A stretch of 64,000 nt of DNA, from contig JACCLO010000003.1 of the NCBI GenBank assembly GCA_029448655.1, forward strand, positions 2,356,001 through 2,420,000, in the 5' to 3' direction. The notes beneath the pieces were generated by a model, which was not told the origin of the DNA, did not search any database, and worked only from the letters and a program-made list of their open reading frames with translations. The first letter of the stretch is position 1. Each line of letters begins with the position of its first letter. This document shows positions 23,060 to 33,540 of this stretch, piece after piece. The translations under genes and the position numbers were made by a program. This DNA comes from Wolfiporia cocos. Its lineage: Eukaryota; Basidiomycota; Agaricomycetes; Polyporales; Phaeolaceae.

Positions 23060-23528
23060 ACTAAGCACTGATCGATGAGGAAGTCTTGTTGTATCATGAC
23101 TGGTGAGCAAGGAGATCTTCTTGCTTCCTAACAGACATCTGCATTACTTACTTTCTCATGAACAGCTTCCTAAGCAGGAGACCAATGGAAGGGGTCCAGT
23201 GCTTATCGTGGCCATCAAATTAAGGGTGTCTACAATGATGATGCATACCATACAGTGCTATTTCATATCTGATGTTGCCAATCAAATCTTGAACTCAAAG
23301 CCCACATTGCAGGTGGAGGATATAGCCATACTTGGGGCTACCCCAAAGTTAATCCATTCGACCAATCACATGAGCACATCGTGTCCAGGTGTTGAGTGTC
23401 TTGTTTGGCATGTGAATATAGCTGGGTGTATCTGCGATTGTAAGAACTGAGGGCATGGTTGACTCTCAAGCCAAACACATGCTGCACTGAACAATGCCCC
23501 AAGTCATGCTTGCATGTACTTCCTCTAG

Positions 23529-24180
23529 GACAGAGTATGTTCAGTTATCCAGAGCCACATTCGCTTGTATAGTGGTGACACTCATAGTGTCACTACTCAG
23601 TCATGCAGTTCAAGCCATCATAAGTATCAAAGTCTGGTACCAGACAGGTGCTTACTTTCGCTCTTCATAAGTGTGCTTGTGCTGAAATTGGTATCATGCC
23701 AGCACTCTACCAGCCAGCCGAGCCAGCATATCTTATTATGCTTGAGAGGCTGCACTGACTACAATAAAGTCACCTAGACTGGGCCTATATGGTCCGGACT
23801 TGGACTGGGAAAACCTCCTCCCTAGTGGCGATGGATTTATATACCTTCCCAGCGACAGCGAGCATTATCTTCTCTCACACTACCACCAGCTACATTGTCT
23901 GCATGCTATATGCACCTACGTCCTCATGTGGAACAACCTCACCGAAAGCGCCATTGTCCACGTAGACCACTGCTTGATCTACCTTCGCCAAATGGCACTA
24001 TGCAGTGCAGATGTTACTCTAGAGCCAGCATCGCATCATCAAATGACGACTGATGGACGAGTGGTGAATATGGTGACAGGTATAGGGATCACACATTGCC
24101 ACAAGGACTGGGAGCAGGTCAGAAACTATGTTGAACAGAGTTACCGTGAGTTCAAGGAGATATATGGTAGCACAATGTAG
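23529..24180 (+). CDS. UstYa/DUF3328-like protein, 5' end unresolved
   Basis: The exon from 23770 to 24180 carries both family motifs: HYHQLHCLHAI (HxxHC type) and HVDHCLIYLRQMALCSAD. It ends GITHCHKDWEQVRNYVE, also typical. UstYa-like proteins are membrane-anchored oxidases or cyclases of fungal peptide-toxin and related pathways. A 79-bp intron (GTATCA at 23691 to AG at 23769) would join in frame to an upstream segment with the hydrophobic CLLSLFISVLVLKL, a possible membrane anchor. No ATG opens that segment (the frame starts after a stop at 23526-23528), so the N-terminus lies in another exon or is lost. It stands alone, with no biosynthetic neighbours and the Ty3 element on its 5' side, so a role cannot be assigned. 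Confidence 0.62.
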
Positions 24181-24397
24181 CATACGTCTGTATCCTTTCT
24201 CTGTAGGTCTTATGGGCTCTGAGGTTACTCACATCATATCCCAGTCCATTGACATAAAGTGCGATACACACAAGATGCTAGTCATAGATGTATCGATACA
24301 TTTCTTCCAAACCCAACAGCAGGTCATATCGGCATAGCCAAGTCATAGACACAATTATAGATACTGTATACAACACAATTTTAAGTTTATAACATTC

Positions 24398-25951
24398 TGA
24401 CACAAACTTGCCTGGCTGCACCTAACGCCAAGTAATGTGGCATCTACCATCTTCTAGGTAGGCTATAAGTCCTATCGTCGAGTTACCCAAGCTCTAAGAG
24501 GGGACCGGCAGACTAGCACGCCAAGTATCCAAGTAAGGCCCACTAGGGGCGACATCAAGATTAATCAGTCTGAGGAGTAAGCCTCAGACCACGGTACGTT
24601 ATATACATGCCAGCACAGCAGTCATGTATGTCACAGATTTATCTGGGGCTTACAGCATTTTTCTTATGATTATAGCAATTTACCTGGGATTTATACGATT
24701 AACTACAAGTTATCCACGGGTTAACTCCCATTGCCACCACGACAAGCTCTTAACTGAGCTTATCACCACATGACCAGCTTACGTAACGCTACGGCACCTT
24801 CCGGTCCAATAGCATAGTTACAGCTACGTCATGCAGGTCTCGCCCGACAGAGCAAGACCAGCCACGTCATAGATCGTAGATCACAATGATAGGCCGAGCG
24901 CGGCATGCTCGCATAATAATGTCCACATGTACAAACAGTGCCTCGCGGCCTTGTACTATTGGGTCGGCTTTCCCGGCTCCCCACACGCCATAAGATCCTT
25001 GATCACAATGGCACCTCAGGCGCGCCACGCCTTCGCATAATAATGGCAACACGGCCAAATAGCACTATATTAGCACCAAGGCAATATCGCTATAGGCTCG
25101 GCCTTCTCGGCCATCCCACGGACTCGGCAATCTCCAAGTCCCGGGCTTCTGCCACCACGGCGTTGCCCAAACACCGGTCCTCGCCTCACGGCTAAGACCA
25201 ACACATGTCCCGGTTACCTAACGGCCCGGTACATTATCACATGCCACGGTACTAACGTCCAATGGCATAGCTACCTCGGCGTCTTGCCTTGGTCAGCACA
25301 CGATGACCGGCCAACCGTCATTATGCCTCACGGTATCCGGCAACCGGCATCCCTTATACCCGGGCTGCGCCCGTATTCACATGTCCATCTAACAATGAGA
25401 CCACACGCTCTCTCTTTTACCATAGGCTCGGCCATTACCGGCGGGTCACGGCCTTTGTAGAGTAGTCGTACCACTTGGTCGCCCTTATGGCAACCAAGCC
25501 CACATTCCTTATCGGGCATGCACTATACAGTAGCACATGACCCGTTATATTTGTGTATATAAGTAGGGCCTTGACGGCCTATAACCTTAGTTCTATTCTT
25601 CTCGGCGTACGCCGTAGAAGAACCTCCTACCTCCTGCAGCGTCTGATAACCTCTTCCTCACCTAAGTCGCCTTAGTTCATCACAAGGATACTGGCTTGGT
25701 GAGTCCCACAGAGCCATCTGTGTCAATGTATCTACTAACCCTAAAGAACGTGGGCCGTGCGCGCAGCGCTACAGTAGGGTCATGTGCCCATGGGGCACGT
25801 GTATTGTAAGGAGCACGGGACCTGTCGGTCACATGCCTTCTGTGCTACATCTAATCTATCAGATGCCTACCTAAGTGCGGCTATCTAATCTATTGTAGCG
25901 GAATAACGACCATAATAACCCAATAAAAATGTCACAGAATAATCTGTGACA
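24398..25951 (-). mobile_element. Outer solo LTR (minus), host of a nested LTR
   Basis: On the minus strand it starts TGTCACAGATTATTCTGTGA and ends AAGTTTGTGTCA. CATTC is duplicated at 24393-24397 and 25952-25956. Without the inserted 24629-25725 LTR and its 5-bp duplication it is 452 bp. It keeps the CCCTAAAG box (25738-25745), a TATATAA-type box near 24600 and the hairpin GTCTGAGG-AGTAAG-CCTCAGAC at 24568-24589. The nesting order is clear: this LTR is older than 24629-25725. Confidence 0.92.
24629..25725 (+). mobile_element. Nested solo LTR, long TGTCACAG type, 1097 bp
   Basis: It starts TGTCACAGATTTATCTGGGG and ends GCCATCTGTGTCA, with ATGTA duplicated at 24624-24628 and 25726-25730. It is a close relative of 8050-9126 throughout, including GTATATAAG near 25553 and the post-TATA hairpin GGCC-TTGAC-GGCC. 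It sits inside the 24398-25951 LTR. Confidence 0.93.
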
Positions 25952-25956
25952 CATTC

Positions 25957-26317
25957 TATACTGGGACATCAATACTCACAAGCCATGTGGGAGTGTTTGT
26001 GTGCATGCACATGCACATCGACACGTTCCTTGGGCAGCCCAGCAAAGATATTAGGGCACGGGAGCTGACCAATTGTTGTAGTCAGTCTCTTGGGGTGATA
26101 TGCTGTGTCGAGGGCTGCAAGGAAGTTTACGCTCGCAAAGAAGATTGCATAATATGTAGATGAGTACAATTAACCCACATGTGGAGGGCTTGATGGCAAC
26201 ATTGTCTGGCAGGGCAATCTCCTGAGTGTTGGTTGAATTGATGAGCGGTTTTGACTCATAGTCATCAGGTGCGGCACTGGGAAGAGAGATGTATGCTCAC
26301 ACCTTTCAGTGATGGTA
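25957..26317. other. No gene seen
   Basis: Unique-looking sequence lies between the nested LTR pair and the left arm of the inverted repeat. A 66-codon ORF on the minus strand (26169-25969) has no recognisable feature. Confidence 0.4.
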
Positions 26318-27870
26318 GGTGACAGTACCGGTGAACCGGCTTATACCAATCCCTATTGATTCAGGTCAGCCGGCTGTCGGCCCACGACTTAACCATTAGG
26401 CCTACCGTTAGGTGGGCCCACAACCAGATGGTAGTGACAGTTGTGGGTTGGCCCACCACTGCTGCAACCTGACAGTAATGACAGTTGAAGGTTGGCCCAC
26501 AACTGCCATGACTTGATGGTTATGACAGTTGTGGGTCAGCCCATGACTGCTGCGACTTGATGGTTATGACGGTTGCAGGTTGGCCCACAACTGTCATGAC
26601 TTGACAGTTATGATGGTTGTGGGTCAGCCCACAACTGCCACAACTTGACAGTTATGATGGTTGTGGGTCGGCCCACCACTGCTGCAACCTGGCAGTAATG
26701 ACAGTTGTGGGTCGGCCCATGACTTGACAGTTATGATGGTTGTGGGTCGGCCCACAACTGCCACAACCAGACAGTAGCAATGGTTGTGGGTCAGCCCACA
26801 ACCATGGCCTGTTGCCGTGACCTCTGCATCTGCAACTTTTACGACCTCTGTGACCTTCACAACCTCCACAACCTCCGCAACCTCCGTGACCTCCGTGACC
26901 TCCACAACCTCCACAACCTCCACAACCTTCACAACCTTCACAACCTTCACAACCTTCACAACCTTCACAACCTTCACAACCTTCATGACCTCTGTGACCT
27001 CCGTGACCTCCATGACCTTCGCAACCTCCACAACCTCACAACCTTTGTGACCTCTGCAACCTTCACAACCTTTGCAACCTCTGTGACCTCTGTGACCTTT
27101 GTGACCTCCATGGCCTTCATGACCTCCATGACATCTGAAACCTTTGTGACCTTTATGGCTTCCACAACCTTTCACTGCAGCCTCTGCAACATCCACAGCT
27201 TCTGTGGCTTCTGTGATCTCTGCAACTTCTGCAACCCAGTTGTTGCTGCTGTGCCTGTTGCAACCTCTTATTCACTTTTACACTCCCTGTGACTTATACA
27301 ATCTGCAACCATGACCCTCCTCCTGGTCCTCATGACCTGACCCACAACCTCCACAAGTTTTATAACTTCTGTGGCTTTTTGATCATCTGTGATTTCCATG
27401 GCTCAATTGGCACTACCGTGCCTGCTGTGACCACAGTAATTTAATTTTTACTATATCTGCAACCTGTGACCATGACCCACCATGACTCCCACGACCTGAG
27501 ACTGCGATTTTTGCGACTTTCACAACTTATGCAGCTCTCACAACCTTTGCAACCTCTGCAACCTCTGCAACCTTTGTCACCTCATACCATGGCTCTTGTA
27601 GCCTTCACACCTTGTCACCACAATTTCCATGACTTCTGCAACTTGCAGCCGTGACCAACCGCGACCCTCACGACCTGTGATCGCGACCTCTGCAACCTCC
27701 ACAACCTCTGCGACTTTCATGGCTTCTGCAACTTTTGCAACCTCCACAACCTCCACACCCTGTTATTGCAGCCTTGGTGGTCTCCACAACTTGTCACTGC
27801 AGTTCCATGACTTCTGTAACCTGTATCCACAGCCTACCACAACCCTTGCAATCTGTGACCATGACCTCCG
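26318..27870 (+). repeat. Left arm of a large inverted repeat
   Basis: The arm is matched in inverse orientation at about 31386-32745. Translations of the two arms are the same over at least 170 codons (26780-27292 plus versus 32492-31980 minus), so the arms are nearly identical in the inner part. The outer ends differ more (for example GACAGTACCGGTGAACCGG against GATGGTACCAGTGAACTGG). The arm is built mostly of ACAACCTCC/GTGACCTCC-type 9-bp units. Long ORFs such as 26780-27292 are by-products of a 9-bp period without stops and are not genes. Confidence 0.85.
26400..26810 (+). repeat. Tandem repeat of about 60 bp, expanded in the left arm
   Basis: Units alternate TTGTGGGTCGGCCCACAACT with TGACAGTTATGATGG spacers. 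Each unit is itself a small palindrome (GTTGTGGGY-RGCCCACAAC). The left arm has about three more units than the right arm (32480-32660), which accounts for most of the length difference between the arms. Confidence 0.75.
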
Positions 27871-29110
27871 CAACCTCCATGACCTCCACAACCTCTGCGA
27901 CCTCCGTGACCTCCACAACCTCTGCAACCTCTGTGACCTCTGCAACCTCCATGGCCTCCACATCTGTCCTGCTGGGTAAACCCAGGGACACTGTCAAGAA
28001 GCTGTCTCCTTAGCCTTGCAGTGTTTTTGACCAGGTTTCTGGTGATCTGGAGAATCACAGTTGTTTAGAAAAATTGCCCAACCAGGATTATGTTATGTAT
28101 TGATTATAATAGAATACAATGTGTGTTGTCTTTAGCTAAGTCACCATGGGTAGTTAAATAAGGTGAGTGGCCCTTGTGTTGACATCACAATGCATGTCTG
28201 ATGTTGCCCATTCTCACGTGCTGTGCATGCTGCTACTGTCATAGTCAAAACCATATACCAAATAGTATACTGAATATATACTATACACCACCCATCACTT
28301 GTGGATGCTCTGCTGGCCATTTCTATGCCACAGACCCATTCTACCATGGGTGTTGACTCACCCTTCTTGGATGGGGTTGAAGCCACCTACCTGAATAATC
28401 ACCCCCGACAGCCATGAACCATGGGATCTACCTTTCTACTCTGAGAGGTCTGACAGGTCAGTATGAAGGTGCCAAGCTATGAACAGACCCTTATTTGTCT
28501 CTACCAAACTATAAAAAAGCTTCAAAAATGCAGTTAAACAAGCAGCTAAAAAGCCAGAAACATTCACCAAGCCACAGATCTGTCAGAATAGCAGAAATTT
28601 GGTGTGATGAGTAGACTTGTCCTAGGTGTGATTATGCCTGTAGAGCAGGCACGTGAGGTACATATATTGAAGATTGTCCATATATGTACCCCAAGATGCC
28701 CAACAAGGGCTAGGTACTATGACAACCAAGCTTGCATGATTTTCCCTGAATACATCATCCAACACTGTATTTACATTCCTGACAGTCTCACAGGTAGTGA
28801 CAAGCAGGCTGGTGATGCTTGGCTGCATTGCATACAAGAGCCATTGTCAATTTCACCTGGCAGGATGGCCATCATGAGCCCCAACCTACATGCAGCACAA
28901 CATACATACACAAGCAAATTGAGATGGGAAATGCTGTACAAATGTAGGCTTCAAGGTTGAAAGGTGTCGGGATCATCAGCAACAATGTCATGAAAAAGGT
29001 CATATAAAGTGGCACAACAAATACAGTTTGGGTCACTGACATAAATTTGCGAACTGGGTTGTCCAAAAGCTGGCGCAAAAACAAAGCAATTGATATCTAT
29101 TATCCTCAAT
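27871..29110. other. Minisatellite edge, then unique DNA without a clear gene
   Basis: To about 27965 the ACCTCC-type 9-bp repeat continues past the inverted-repeat arm. From 28000 the sequence is unique. An ORF at 28607-28960 (117 codons from ATG) has cysteine-containing stretches but no motif I know. No splice chain or promoter feature supports it. Confidence 0.35.
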
Positions 29111-29114
29111 AAAA

Positions 29115-29208
29115 TATGCCACACCAAGATTCAAACTGCCGACTTCATGTTAAACGTGATTGGTAAAACAGGAACACTTACCATTACTCAACAATGGCTT
29201 CCATAACA
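29115..29208 (-). repeat. tRNA-like SINE head or tRNA pseudogene
   Basis: On the minus strand, GTTGAGTAATGGTAAGTG resembles an A box and GGCAGTTTGAATCTTGG resembles a B box, about 50 bases apart. Short complementary ends (GCCA ... TGGC) are weak. Downstream on the minus strand is TGTCAGTGACCCAAACTG, similar to the AGTGACTGAAACTC tail of the SINEs at 60-63 kb. It is more likely a diverged SINE than a working tRNA gene. Confidence 0.45.
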
Positions 29209-29617
29209 GCTATAATGCTCTGCATGTATCACATATATCATATACAGATTTTACACAAACAACAGAGTCCATGCACGATAAAAGTCGGTGAGTGCCATAA
29301 TGAGGATTGAGTTGCGAGGGTTGCGGAGATTACAAAGGTCACAAGAGCTGCAAGAGCTGCAGGAGCGCCAATAGTGACAGTCATAGGCCACAGGGACTGC
29401 AGTGGGTCGTGGTTGCAGGTCACTGAGACTTGGGGGGCTGCAGTGAAAGGTTATGGAAGTTGCACAGGTTGCAATTGCAGGTCATGGAGGTCACAAGCTG
29501 TGGAAGTTGCAGGAGCCAAGAAGGTTGTGGGCACAGGTTGTGAGGGTCATATTTGGTTGGTATGTTGCTGTTCCAAGTTGCTGAAGCTGCAGAGGCTGCA
29601 GCGAGAGATTGTGGAAG

Positions 29618-30539
29618 TGTCACAGATTATATCTGTGTGTCACGGTCTATCTCCCACACACCTATATGCCTAGTATAACCCCCTATAACCAACTAGGGGA
29701 GGCACCCAGAGAGGATGGCGTATAGCCAGTGACGACTCAGAGGGTATAAGCAAGCAGGCTGAGTAGAACGAGGGGACGCGCCCCCACAACTAGTATAACA
29801 ACTCTGGGGAGTAAGCCCCAGAGGACTACAGCTTATATATATGAATGGCGTACACTACTGGTAGAACGACCAGCCCTAAAGGCATGGTCTGTGCGTAGTG
29901 TCTACCCTCATGTCATGTGTATAGTAGAGTACGTAAGCAATAGTCAGCTGACCCTAAGATGAGATAGCGATGCTAACTCTACTATCTACCTGGTCACATG
30001 ACAACTAAGGCTTGAGGCCTTGTGTTCGACCCCAGTGCAGGGCAATATGCTGGAGGTCAGTGTCTACAGAATAATCTGTGACACTGTGGCATGCAAGATT
30101 GCCCTCGCCAAGGGTCAAATGCACAGACGGGTGCGTGCATGACACGTGACTCATAGATTAGATACAGAGAGTCATAGATATGGAGGGTAGCAGTATGCCC
30201 GTCCCACCGGTCCAGTTCACGTGGTATGTAGATGGCGTGCTCATAGTGTATACATGACGACAGTTGTGCACGGCCCCCTTCAGGGTGGGCCACGACTTAG
30301 TAGTTATGCTTCCTCTACATGTATATATACTACGTTGGTCTAGGGCTTACTCCCCAGACCCGTTATTCCTGATGTATGGGTGATAGCCCTCCTCTATGGC
30401 TTCCATTAGGTGTGCGCCCTAGAGCTCCCTCCGGTCATCATCAACGTTAAGACAAAAACAACTCAGTCAACGTCTCTGCAGCATGAGGCTTAGCACATAG
30501 GGATATAGGGGTTGAGGCAAGCCAAGTCAGTTTGTGTCA
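29618..30539 (+). mobile_element. Outer solo LTR in the minisatellite
   Basis: It starts TGTCACAGATTATATCTGTG and ends TCAGTTTGTGTCA, with GGAAG duplicated at 29613-29617 and 30540-30544. About 471 bp remain without the nested LTR. TATATATACT near 30321 is followed by the hairpin TCTAGGGCTTACTCCCCAGA at 30339-30358. The upstream box is a variant, GTGCACGGCCCCCTTCAGGG. Confidence 0.92.
29638..30083 (-). mobile_element. Inner solo LTR, 446 bp
   Basis: CTGTG is duplicated at 29633-29637 and 30084-30088. On the minus strand it starts TGTCACAGATTATTCTGTAG and ends ACCGTGACA. Orientation is set by TATATATAAG near 29831 and the box CCCTAAAGGCATGGTCTGTG at 29874-29893. The hairpin is CTCTGGGG-AGTAAG-CCCCAGAG at 29802-29823. 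Confidence 0.9.
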
Positions 30540-30758
30540 GGAAGTTGCCAAGGTCATGGAGGTTGCAGAGGTTGCAGAGGTCACAAAAGTTGCAGACATG
30601 GAGGTCACAGAGGTTGCAGAGGTTGCGGAGGTCATGGAGGTCATGGAGGTTGCAGAGGTTGCAGAGGTTGCGGAGGTTGCGGAAGTTGCGGAGGTTGCGG
30701 AGGTTGCGGAGGTTGCAGAGGTTGCAGAGGTTGCAGAGGTTGCAGAGGTTGCAGAGGT

Positions 30759-31364
30759 TAGTGATGTGCAAAGCACGGCTCAAAGCTGTGAGCCGGGCCT
30801 GGCCGAGCCGACTTAAGCCGGGCCGAGCTGAGCCTGGGGGGCGGCTTAAGATGGCTCAGGGCCTGGCTTGGATTGTGAGCCGGCCGTAGCCGAGCCCTGA
30901 GCTGGCGGCTTTAGGTGCACAGCTGTGGTGTTGTTAAAATTAGCGAAAATGGTTTAAGATTTTGCATCAATTCACCTTATATGATCTCAAAGGCCATTAC
31001 AATGACTTGTGATCTGCTAACATGGTGCGGAACGTTGTGACTACTGTTGCAATCGGGGTTGTGATCGAGATCTGGATTTTCGGTCAACATCATAAGCAGC
31101 TGTAAAAACACTTGTAGATCAGATTATCAACAAATAGTAGACATATAAGCATTCTGAATATGTTGTGCTGTCATTTGAACTGCACAAGCCAATAATTCAG
31201 AGGTCCTACCTGATTACCCATAAGCCCCGGCCTGAGCCTGAGCCGGGCCCAAGCCGGCCTGAGCTGTCAAGGAGGGCCCGGCTTGACATTTCGCTGAGCC
31301 CGAGCCCTTCAAAGCTGGGCCCAAGCCCTGGGCTTTGAGCCGAGCCGTGCTTTGCACACCACTA
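30759..31364. mobile_element. hAT-like MITE, 606 bp
   Basis: The ends are inverted repeats: TAGTGATGTGCAAAGCACGG and the near-complement ending TTTGCACACCACTA. GCAGAGGT is duplicated exactly at 30751-30758 and 31365-31372. Because the host is a GCAGAGGTT repeat, the duplication alone is weak, but it coincides exactly with the ends. Both subterminal regions carry GAGCC/GGGCC repeats, related to the 14625-14844 element. No transposase is encoded. Confidence 0.82.
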
Positions 31365-31385
31365 GCAGAGGTCACAGAGGTTGCG

Positions 31386-32745
31386 GAGGTCATGAAGGTT
31401 GCGGAGGTCATGGTCACAGATTGCAAGGGTTGTGGTAGGCTGTGGATACAGGTTACAGAAGTCATGGAACTGCAGTGACAAGTTGTGGAGACCACCAAGG
31501 CTGCAATAACAGGGTGTGGAGGTTGTGGAGGTTGCAAAAGTTGCAGAAGCCATGAAAGTCGCAGAGGTTGTGGAGGTTGCAGAGGTCGCGATCACAGGTC
31601 GTGAGGGTCGCGGTTGGTCACGGCTGCAAGTTGCAGAAGTCATGGAAATTGTGGTGACAAGGTGTGAAGGCTACAAGAGCCATGGTATGAGGTGACAAAG
31701 GTTGCAGAGGTTGCAGAGGTTGCAAAGGTTGTGAGAGCTGCATAAGTTGTGAAAGTCGCAAAAATCGCAGTCTCAGGTCGTGGGAGTCATGGTGGGTCAT
31801 GGTCACAGGTTGCAGATATAGTAAAAATTAAATTACTGTGGTCACAGCAGGCACGGTAGTGCCAATTGAGCCATGGAAATCACAGATGATCAAAAAGCCA
31901 CAGAAGTTATAAAACTTGTGGAGGTTGTGGGTCAGGTCATGAGGACCAGGAGGAGGGTCATGGTTGCAGATTGTATAAGTCACAGGGAGTGTAAAAGTGA
32001 ATAAGAGGTTGCAACAGGCACAGCAGCAACAACTGGGTTGCAGAAGTTGCAGAGATCACAGAAGCCACAGAAGCTGTGGATGTTGCAGAGGCTGCAGTGA
32101 AAGGTTGTGGAAGCCATAAAGGTCACAAAGGTTTCAGATGTCATGGAGGTCATGAAGGCCATGGAGGTCACAAAGGTCACAGAGGTCACAGAGGTTGCAA
32201 AGGTTGTGAAGGTTGCAGAGGTCACAAAGGTTGTGAGGTTGTGGAGGTTGCGAAGGTCATGGAGGTCACGGAGGTCACAGAGGTCATGAAGGTTGTGAAG
32301 GTTGTGAAGGTTGTGAAGGTTGTGAAGGTTGTGAAGGTTGTGAAGGTTGTGGAGGTTGTGGAGGTTGTGGAGGTCACGGAGGTCACGGAGGTTGCGGAGG
32401 TTGTGGAGGTTGTGAAGGTCACAGAGGTCGTAAAAGTTGCAGATGCAGAGGTCACGGCAACAGGCCATGGTTGTGGGCTGACCCACAACCATTGCTACTG
32501 TCTGGTTGTGGCAGTTGTGGGCCGACCCACAACCATCATAACTGTCAAGTCATGACAGTTGTGGGCCGACCTGCAACCATCATTACTGTCAGGTTGCAGC
32601 AGTGGTGGGCCAACCCACAGCTGTCACTACCATCTGGTCATGGGCCCACCTAATGGTAAGCCTAATGGTTAAGTCATGGGCCAATGGCCAGCTGACCTGA
32701 ATCAATAGGGATTGGTACAAGCCAGTTCACTGGTACCATCACCTA
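31386..32745 (-). repeat. Right arm of the large inverted repeat
   Basis: This is the inverse copy of 26318-27870. The inner part is near-identical over more than 1 kb, while the outer 60-bp repeat block is shorter. The two arms bracket about 3.5 kb that contains most of the later insertions. Strand is given relative to the left arm. Confidence 0.85.
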
Positions 32746-32801
32746 CCATTGCTGAATGGGCTCCTGTTGCTTGCCTTGTCGGCCCTTGTAGTCTCTATAC
32801 C

Positions 32802-33110
32802 TGTCACAGATTTCAGGGGCTTGGGAACCCCTGTGGCATAGCATACCATAAGGCATAACCATGCATAAAGGTTGAAAAGCCGAATACCTTACGGCACCTT
32901 GGGTAAGCGCCTAGTGTGGGAATATGAACTACACATATAGTGTGTCCACCTATAACAGCTGAGCTGTTATAGTGGCCCTTTTGGCTAAGTGGTGTTGGAC
33001 GCCTGTCCCCATGGAGCTGCCGGGCTGGGACTGCTGGTGGTACCATGACAATACCTACATCACATGGTACACCTCTCGTGATCATAAAATTTGAATTTGT
33101 TTCAAATTTA
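32802..33110 (+). repeat. Possible truncated TGTCACAG LTR
   Basis: TGTCACAGATTTCAGGGGCTT at 32802 resembles an LTR start. No matching TGTGTCA or TGTGACA end, TATA box or duplication was found downstream before 33540. The sequence may be a 5' fragment. The rest of this stretch has no gene I can support. Confidence 0.3.
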
Positions 33111-33540
33111 TGGCCCAACACTTTGTAGTCGACTTTGTAGACTGCAACACTGAAGACATGAAAAAGTGCAATGTAGACAAAGGACCCACCTTGGCTCTCT
33201 GCATCTAATTGACTTCCTGCGTGAGTAGATTTTAGATACCATTCTCAGTGATATGCTAATCTGGCGTGTGCACACCAGAATGCAACCATTCTCCACAATA
33301 GTGTATGAATGTATCGATGGGTCAAGGCTCTTGTGATGAGATTTCTTTGCAGTGATGTTCTGTGAATGTATGCCCTTGCCAATGGTCACAATACCTGATC
33401 TGGCAAAGCTGTATCAAGTCAGTTGTACCGCTGCCAACGAAGGAACGTGATTAATAAGCTTTAAGCCTATCAAAATCCGAGATGACTGGAAAGCTAATAA
33501 TGCTCCCTGAGTAACTTCGACCCTCACATTCACTGTACTT

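Larger units (their letters stand above)
29290..32750 (+). repeat. GAGGTTGCA minisatellite tract with three insertions
   Basis: The tract runs 29290-29617, 30540-30758 and 31365-32750. Its 9-bp units are GAGGTTGCA, GAGGTCACA, GAGGTTGTG and similar, and it was once continuous. It is split by a nested LTR pair (29618-30539) and a hAT-like MITE (30759-31364). One frame reads as repeated EVAEVAEV, the others as GCRGCRG and RLQRLQR. All frames stay open because the 9-bp unit lacks stops. No promoter or splice structure supports a protein. Confidence 0.82.

Noticed and set aside
25929..25951. TGTCACAGAATAATCTGTGACA looked like a stand-alone palindromic regulatory site
   Set aside because: It is the start of the minus-strand LTR 24398-25951, proved by the CATTC duplication. 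The same palindrome opens other LTRs.
26780..27292. 170-codon ORF in the left repeat arm and its copy in the right arm
   Set aside because: The ORF is a by-product of a 9-bp repeat without stop codons. Several frames on both strands are open at once and no gene structure is present.
30000..30060. GTGTTCGACCCCAG as a tRNA B box
   Set aside because: No A box lies at the right distance and the sequence is inside an LTR with proven ends.
30532..30816. [12 protein letters not shown] ORF resembling a coiled or beta-repeat protein
   Set aside because: The same tract reads as GCRGCRG and RLQRLQR in the other frames. The repeat, not selection on protein, explains the openness.
26318..32745. The large inverted repeat as one big transposon with terminal inverted repeats
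   Set aside because: No target duplication was found at the outer ends, the arms are minisatellite, and the centre has no transposase.
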